Shown: positions 57,751 to 64,000 of the stretch, piece after piece | Numbering within the stretch: position 1 is the stretch's first letter | Layout: every line of letters starts with the position of its first letter | The notes under the pieces: generated by a model | Databases searched by the model: none | What the model was told of the DNA's origin: nothing | Seen by the model: the letters and a program-made list of their open reading frames with translations, nothing else | Assembly: GCA_003254925.1 (NCBI GenBank) | Contig: QANZ01048874.1 | Coordinates: 65,054-129,053 of the forward strand | DNA from: Chamaecrista fasciculata | Lineage: Eukaryota > Streptophyta > Magnoliopsida > Fabales > Fabaceae | DNA: 64,000 nucleotides | Reading direction: 5' to 3' | Program-made: the position numbers and the translations under genes

Positions 57751-58149
57751 TATATGGATGGCAAAAACACCTTTTTTTTTTTCCAAACTCTACATCAATT
57801 TTCAATTTTGTCCCCTAATGTTTTCTTACTATCAAATTTGTCCCCAAAATTTCACATTTTGGTCAACTTTATCTTTTTACTAACTTCTTTCCATAAATTT
57901 AACGACAGATTTCATCGTGTTTTTCAATCTGGGGTTAGGATTTGAGTTTCTCATTTCTATCAATTTGACATTGCATATCATTACTTATGTAAAAACTATC
58001 GATAGTATTTGACTAAAATTAGAGCAAATGATAAAATTTATCAAATATAAAATTTTAAGGACTAAATTGATAATAAAAAAAATATTGGGGATGAAATTTG
58101 AAATTGATGTAAAATTTTGGGACCAAAAGGTGCTTTTGCCTATATGGAA
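57751..58149. mobile_element. Mutator-like foldback MITE with 9-bp TSD
   Basis: The body (57760-58140, 381 bp) has inverted arms; the left starts GGCAAAAACACCTTTTT and the right ends AAAAGGTGCTTTTGCC. Internal mirrored phrases include CAATTTTGTCCCC and GGACCAAAAGG. Flanks TATATGGAT and TATATGGAA match at eight of nine bases. It lies about 200 bp upstream of the F-box/LRR-like gene and may form part of its promoter region. Confidence 0.8.
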
Positions 58150-58337
58150 TGTACATATATTTTCACGAACAGTTTCAATATTTCAATTCATATACAAACA
58201 ATCGAGTGGTTACATCATTCCATATAGCCACCGATTCGTCCCTTTAAAAACCGAAATCATCATCTTGTAAGAACGTGTTCTAATCAATCATTGCCTAACT
58301 CTTATTTTCATCACAATCTTCTCTTTTTCTTCTCTTC

Positions 58338-60277
58338 ATGGAGGCAGCCATACCTTCCAATCTCTCCCAAAAATGGTTACAAAAATGGCATTCAACTTCC
58401 AATATCGACTTCAATGAACTCCTCTTCGTAAACCCTAATGATGATGCTCCAACACAACAAACCCAAACCATATTCTTCCTCAATTTCATCAAAAACTTCA
58501 TCCAAAACCACCGCGGCCGCCACGTGGACACTTTTCGCCTCAAGTTCTCAAAGGCTTACATGTTCCCTCAAGACGTTGAACTTGCCCTAGCCTTTGCTTT
58601 TCAACGTGGGGTCAAAAAGTTAGACCTAGATTTCACAAACATCAATAATGATGAAACCCCTTTGTTTCGCTTGAAAAACAATGTTTTTGAGTGTTACAAC
58701 ACTTATGGGGAAGATGGGGAAATTAGGGGTTTGGAGAGTATAAGGTTGTATGGATGTGGGTTTTTGATGAGTGATTTGATGAGGCATTATTTCTTAGGGC
58801 TTAAGGAAGTTTCTTTTGGGTATGTGGGATTGAAAATTGGTGATTTGAAGATGTTGTTGTTACTTTGTAAAGGGATAGAGAGTTTGAGTCTGAAAATGTG
58901 TAGGGATTTGGAAAATTTTGATATGGGGGAGGATCCAATGATGTTGAGCAAGTTAGAAATTGAGAAGTGTGATTTTGAAATTGATTATTTGAGAATGAAT
59001 GCTCCAAATTTGAAGGTGTTTAAGTATGGTGGAAATGTTATTAGGGTTTCTGAAATAGAAGTGAAGAAAAATGTCATAGAAGAGGCCCATCTGAATTTTG
59101 ATATTGAGTATGAATTAGAACTGTTTGGTGATATTCTTTCTGGGCTTCTTAATGATCTAACCGCTGTTAGGGTTCTCTCTGTTTGCAGTTACTTTCTCCA
59201 GGTACGTATATAACATCTTTCATTTATATTTATATATTTATTTATGTCATTATATGTGTGTGAATTTCTTTTTGAACTAAATATATTTATATTTTGTAGT
59301 ACTGTCATCTTTCAAAAAAACAAAACTTTGAAAAGAGATGAATGAATATAAATTTTGTAAGAATAATATTGATTTATCTCTACATNATTTTGTAAGAATA
59401 TATTGATTTATCTCTACATATAGAATTTGGGTGTGTGCATCTCTGAAATTCATGATAACTACTACTTCCTTGAAGTTTGAATAAGATAGGAAGAAATAAA
59501 GACATGAATGTTGTTGATCTCATAACACACATATAGATCTCTCTTTAAATTGTATAATATAATGATCTTAATTCTCATATCTAAACCACTACACATACGT
59601 TGACATTGCATGCATGCCATATTATATTGCTTTCTTTATTAATTAAAACTATATATATATACATATCTAATAAAAATGAATTTGTGTATTGATGATGAAA
59701 ACGTTGGTGAAAATGAAGGCTATACCAAATGGTGAAGAACCAATGCGTACATGCTATGACATGAATGTGAGGCACTTGATGATGAACACTGGTTTTCACC
59801 CTCATGAGATGCCTGGAATTTCTTTCCTTCTCAATAGTTGTCCTCTTCTCGACACTATTACTTTTAACATTCAACCTGCTAGACACTTTCCCGTAAGTAC
59901 AATATTAATTATGTATACATTTTAATTTCTTTATTATTAAATAATTAATTAACAATGTGTATACATTTTATTTGTGCATGTAGTACTATGAGGCACCATA
60001 TGATTTTGATCCAAAAAAAATGTGGACATCAAGAGTAATATATTATGAATGTGTGAAAAAGAGTTTGAAGGTAGTGGAGGTGAAGGATTTTAGAGGAACA
60101 TATTATGAGGTTGTGGTACTTTGTTTTCTTGCTGGTGCTGGAAAAGTGTTAGAGATGATGAATATATATCCTGCTAAGCATCAAAAGGAAGAGGATCAAG
60201 CAAATATCCTTAAAGCTGTCAATTTCTTGAACAATCGTGGTCATGCTTCCGATAAATTGATCATCACTGTCTATTAA
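58338..60277 (+). CDS. F-box/LRR/FBD-like protein with shortened F-box
   Basis: Three exons join in phase 0: 58338-59201, 59719-59892 and 59984-60277, giving 443 aa. Leucine-rich repeats fill residues about 50-290 (LESIRLYGCGFLMSDLMRHY, IESLSLKMCRDLENFDMGED). The end is FBD-like: IPNGEEPMRTCYDMNVRHLM, GISFLLNSCPLLDTITFNI, then YYEAPYDFDPKKMWT. Family members are SCF substrate receptors. The N-terminus (LSQKWLQKWHSTSNIDFNEL) matches only the last part of the usual F-box; the front half (LPDxxLxxIL) is missing and no ATG upstream restores it. It may therefore not bind SKP1 in the normal way. The acceptor at 59718 was chosen because it restores the family sequence. Confidence 0.8.
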
Positions 60278-61053
60278 TAATATATATATATATATATACT
60301 TAATATTATTATTTATTATTATATACATTATAAGTGTGTTTTGATTTGTACTGTGTGTAGTTTGTGAGATGATGATCTCAAATAATATGTACTGTGCAGT
60401 ACTTATGATATGATATTATCTATCCCTGTGATTTTGTGTAACTTTCTTTGTTAACTGATCTGTCCTATATAGCTAGAATTTATATATGACCAAAGAAACA
60501 ATAATTAATCAGGAAAAAAAGCCGTCGGTGGCATAAACAATTAATTAGCAATTGATGATAATACATGAAAAACCTTTTTGATCTTCTTCAAACTTTAATT
60601 TAACACTTCCTAAATGCGATATATTACGTACAAGATATGGGTTTTAAAGACTAAAATGACCATTTAACCTATTAATCTATTGGCCATTTTACATCTTAAG
60701 CCCTATATAATAAGATAATGATCTCAAATAATGTTCGATTAGTGTATCTTTTTGTTGTCTGCCCTCTTTATACAGTTTGGAGGGAAAGAGCTTATAGGGG
60801 AAGAGAGGTTTGAGACATTTTTTCCTTATTTGAAAATTTAATGCAACCCCTTGAGGGGAAGATAATAAGGAATTGATTTTTAAATATCTTAAATTGAGGT
60901 GTTTTGGAGGAGCTATTTACATTCAAAGTCCAAAGAAGGGGAGGACATGAGGATAATAAGGACTATTCTATAGAAAACTCAATTGTTGGGACACAGTTTC
61001 TCAGAGTTCACAATTCAATAGATAGATAGTGGGTTGTATTGTCCATAATATAT
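60278..61053. other. Spacer before the Copia element
   Basis: A TA-repeat follows the stop of the F-box/LRR-like gene (60278-60297), then AT-rich 3' flank. Nothing else is recognised. Confidence 0.4.
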
Positions 61054-61427
61054 TGTTAAGAGATTACCGACTTCTCTCTCTCTTTCTAGAAATCTCTACT
61101 ACCATCTCTCTCTAGATGTCTCTACACTTGAAGTAAAATTTTAGATAATGTAATAATTAAATAATGAAGAAAACTCTAGAATGAGGCAACCGACTTTGGG
61201 GGCCTATATATATATATGTAGGGGTTTAGTTGAGTGGAGGAAAGCATATACTGTGGCAAGTGACAAGTGAGTGAAGAAGTGGTGCGTGTGTGTTGTGTTG
61301 AGTGAGTAGGAAGTGAGTAATAGAAGAGTGTGATTTATTAAAGTGTGAGGTACAAATTGTAATTGTAGTCCTTGTGTAATAAAGCATAGTTCAGTTTAGT
61401 CCCACCACAACTCCCCAATTTTCTACA
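61054..61427 (+). repeat. 5' LTR of the Copia fossil
   Basis: 374 bp, TG...CA ends, with a CCTATATATATATA promoter-like box near 61203 and an AATAAAG signal near 61378. Confidence 0.9.
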
Positions 61428-63831
61428 AGTGGTATCAGAGCAAACGATCAGGGATCGTTCGTGGAAGCTTTGGATTTGTGACCATATTCGATTGGGGATC
61501 GAACAATCATGGTGGACATGGCTACTACAACCAGCGGCATTGAAAAGGTAAACAACAACAATTGCAACACTTAGAGCACACGTATTCAATTCTACTTACT
61601 TGGTCAAGATTTATGGAGCATTGTTGATGGGGACGAAGCTCAACCTCCAACAGCGGAAGAGGAATTGAAGAAATGGAAGGTTAAAGCCGGAAAGGTAATG
61701 TTCGTGTTGTCCATGACAGTCGAAGACAACATACTCCAACACATAAAGGATGTTAAGACACCGAAGGAGGCATGGAACACTCCCGTTGAGTTACATGCAT
61801 GCACCAATGACGCCAAGCTCCAGCATCTAGAGAACAAGTTGTTATCAATGACGCAAGGCAACATGACTGTAAGTGAATACTTTACTAAAGTTAAATCTTT
61901 GTGTCACGAAATTTCTAAGATAATTGAAACGAGGATGAGGAGAATTATTATACATGGGTTACGCCCTGAATTTCTTGGTATCGTTACGGCTACACGAGGT
62001 TGGGAAAAAGAGCCAACCTCGACGGAGTTGGAGAATATCTTGGCTAACCAGAAAGCTTTAGATAAGCAAATGTCTAAAGCATCAATTATAGAAGATGAGA
62101 AAGCCATGTTTACAAGGAAAGGCGCTAGAGAAGGTGACGAGACGAAGGGATCCTCGAGAGGTCGAGGAAGTGGACGTGTGACAGAGGGATCCTCGAGAGG
62201 TCGAGGTGGTTGGCGACATGGCCAATAGAGAGGGAGCTCCAAGCAAGGGGGAGCTCGTCAAAGCCAAGACATAAGCCGTGACGAGGAAGAAAAGGATTGA
62301 CGTGAAGGTAGATGCTACAATTGTAGGAAGAGAGGTCACTTTGCCGTGATTGCTGGAGCCCGAAACGATTGGAAGGGAATGATTGCACATCAATTCAAGA
62401 AGCTGACGAAGAAGATTGGAATGACCAACCATCATTTGCATCTACGAAGGAAGAAGAGAAGGCATTGGTGGTAAGTAGCAACAACTCTGTCAACTATAAA
62501 GATGATTCGATAGTAGATTTTGGGTGCACAAATCATATGATTGGAGACTGAGAGAAGTTGAAAACAATGTCCGAGTATGAAGGAAGACGAGTGGTGGTGA
62601 CAGCAAACAACTCAAAACTACCAATAAGGCACGTTGGCGAATCAGTGATTGTCCCCCGATGCAGCGCAAAGAAAATATAACTACAAAATATTTATCATGT
62701 GCCATGTATGAGCAAGAATCTTTTCTCAGTACCTCAATTAACGTCTGAGGGTAAATATGTCGTGTTTGGCCCGAAGGATGTGAAAGTATATTCTAGTCTA
62801 CAGTCTACAGGTGCACCAATAATGTAAGGTAAACGAGTTGAGTCTGTCTACATGATGTCAGCCCAAACGACATACGTAGACAAGACAAGAAAGAACGATA
62901 CAGTTGATGTATGGCATGCTAGGTTGAGACATGGGACACGTGAGCTACCACAAAATGAAGATAATAATGATGAATAAGAAGATGTTGAACGGTCTACCGC
63001 AATAAGATTTTCGTGACAACATCGTTTGTGCTGGGTGCCAATATGGTAAGGCTCATCAACTGCCGTACAAGGAGTCCAAGTTTAGAGCAAAGGTGTCGTT
63101 AGAGCTCGTACACTCGGATGTTTTTGGGCCAGTGAAGCAACCCTCCATCAATGGATTTCGGTATATGATCACATTCATCGACGATTACTCGAGGTACATA
63201 TGGATAGATTTTATGAAAGAAAAATCTAAGGCGTTGTCCAAATTTAAAGCGTTTAAGGAGAAGTTCGAAAGAGAAGTGGGACGTAAGATATTGTGCCTAC
63301 ATACCAATAACGGGGGAGAGTATACATCCAATGAATTCGCTGAGTACCTGAGGAAAAATCATATTCGGAGACAATTGATGTGTCCATACACACCACAGCA
63401 GAACGGAGTCGCTGAACGAAAAAATTGACACTTGGTAGAAGTGTGTAGAAGCATGTTACATGCAAAAATGTGCCATCGCGTTTCTGGGCTAAATGTATGA
63501 AGACCGTAATACACATCATCAACAGGTTACCGCAAGCAAAGCTTGGTTTCAAGTCACCTTATCACAAAAGATGATAGTCCAAAAGCAAGATCAAAGAAGA
63601 ATCCTTGGAAGATCGGGGTGCATGAAATAGAAGATCGAAGACTGAGCTAGTGGGAAATACCGGAAGAAACATCCGAAGAAAAAAATTCTCAAGCACAACA
63701 ACTACGAAGATCAACGAAGTTGAAAAAACCAAACCCGAGATATGCAAATATCGCGCTAGTGGAAGATAAAAGATTCTAAGATGAGATGATCTTAAGAGCA
63801 ACGTGTAGAGAGAGTAGTGGTTGAGGGGGAG

Positions 63832-64000
63832 TGTTAAGAGATCACCGACTTCTCTCTCTTTCTAGAAATCTCTACTACCATCTCTCTCTAGATGTCTCTA
63901 CACTTGAAGTAAAATTCTAGATAATGTAATAATTAAATAATGAAGAAAACTCTAAAATGAGGCAACCAACTTTGGGGGCCTATATATATGTATGTAGGGG
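63832..64000 (+). repeat. 3' LTR of the Copia fossil (first 169 bp)
   Basis: It begins TGTTAAGAGATCACCGACTT, directly after the polypurine tract, and is about 97-98 percent identical to the 5' LTR over the part present. The rest lies beyond the window, so the target-site duplication cannot be checked. Confidence 0.9.

Larger units (their letters stand above)
61054..64000 (+). mobile_element. Copia-type LTR retrotransposon fossil, broken, runs off the window
   Basis: The 5' LTR is 61054-61427 (TGTTAAGAG...TTCTACA). The primer-binding site TGGTATCAGAGC (61430-61441) matches the initiator-Met tRNA end. Then come a gag of UBN2 type (about 61510-62230), a zinc-knuckle area (about 62310-62345), protease-like and pre-integrase areas (about 62500-63090) and an integrase core (about 63093-63430, HSDVFGP and [13 protein letters not shown]). 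Reverse transcriptase and RNase H are not seen. A polypurine tract (about 63822-63831) precedes the 3' LTR (63832 onward, cut by the window end). The order gag-protease-integrase is that of Copia. It is broken: a large part is missing and the frame is interrupted several times. The comparable 168 bp of the two LTRs differ at about four bases plus small indels, so it is fairly young, of the order of a million years at usual plant rates. Confidence 0.92.

Noticed and set aside
1-64000. CRISPR arrays, operons, bacterial-type systems, tRNA or rRNA genes
   Set aside because: None was found. The window is plant nuclear DNA with spliced genes; short repeats are transposon ends or microsatellites.

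Overview
The window is nuclear DNA from a eudicot plant. Genes are intron-rich with GT-AG splicing, the intergenic DNA is AT-rich, and it is full of short inverted-repeat elements, solo LTRs and one Copia-type retroelement. The proteins include plant-only families: a PI4K-gamma kinase without a ubiquitin-like region, a DUF7036 protein, an RHC1A-like RING ligase, and an SPT6-like factor with a GW/WG tail. I cannot name the species. One 12-base N gap lies inside a poly-A run, and there are single Ns near 4720, 28050 and 59386.

Layout. 1-3.8 kb: two tandem Werner-type exonuclease genes (minus strand) separated by a solo LTR, an inverted-repeat element and an L1 scrap. 3.8-6.2 kb: repeats, including a 449-bp Mutator-like foldback element. 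6.2-9.1 kb: an uncharacterised acidic protein (plus) and a PI4K-gamma-type kinase (minus). 9.4-13 kb: a ~120-bp tandem array, a 618-bp solo LTR, an exon-like remnant and a foldback element. 13.1-14.3 kb: an F-box protein (minus). 17.5-22.9 kb: a four-exon DUF7036 membrane protein (minus). 23-33 kb: a long gene-poor AT-rich tract. 33.0-42.3 kb: the 17-exon SPT6-like gene (plus). 43.9-45.9 kb: the RING ligase (minus, with a 5' UTR intron). 46.5-49.0 kb: the 3' part of a PQBP1-like gene (minus), abutting a tiny two-exon membrane-protein gene (plus, 49.0-50.0 kb). 50.6-55.6 kb: the WDR46/UTP7 ribosome-biogenesis gene (plus), whose first exon resembles the presequence of organellar threonyl-tRNA synthetase. 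58.3-60.3 kb: an F-box/LRR/FBD-like gene with the front of its F-box missing. 61.05 kb to the end: a broken Copia retroelement with its 5' LTR, PBS, gag-to-integrase remnants, PPT and start of the 3' LTR.

The genes are individual housekeeping or regulatory loci (transcription elongation, ribosome assembly, ubiquitin ligation, lipid kinase) and do not form a pathway cluster. From memory, the PI4K-gamma, RHC1A-like and PQBP1-like genes have close relatives near one another on Arabidopsis chromosome 2, so part of the window may be an ancient syntenic block.

I see no new multi-gene system. The most notable points are: (i) a WDR46 gene apparently fused to a ThrRS-like 5' exon; (ii) a PQBP1-like copy that lost exactly the spliceosome-binding YxxPxxVL core; (iii) a tandem exonuclease pair in which one copy has lost catalytic residues; (iv) a 53-aa membrane protein split over two exons that plain ORF calling misses; (v) several short elements with exact target-site duplications.
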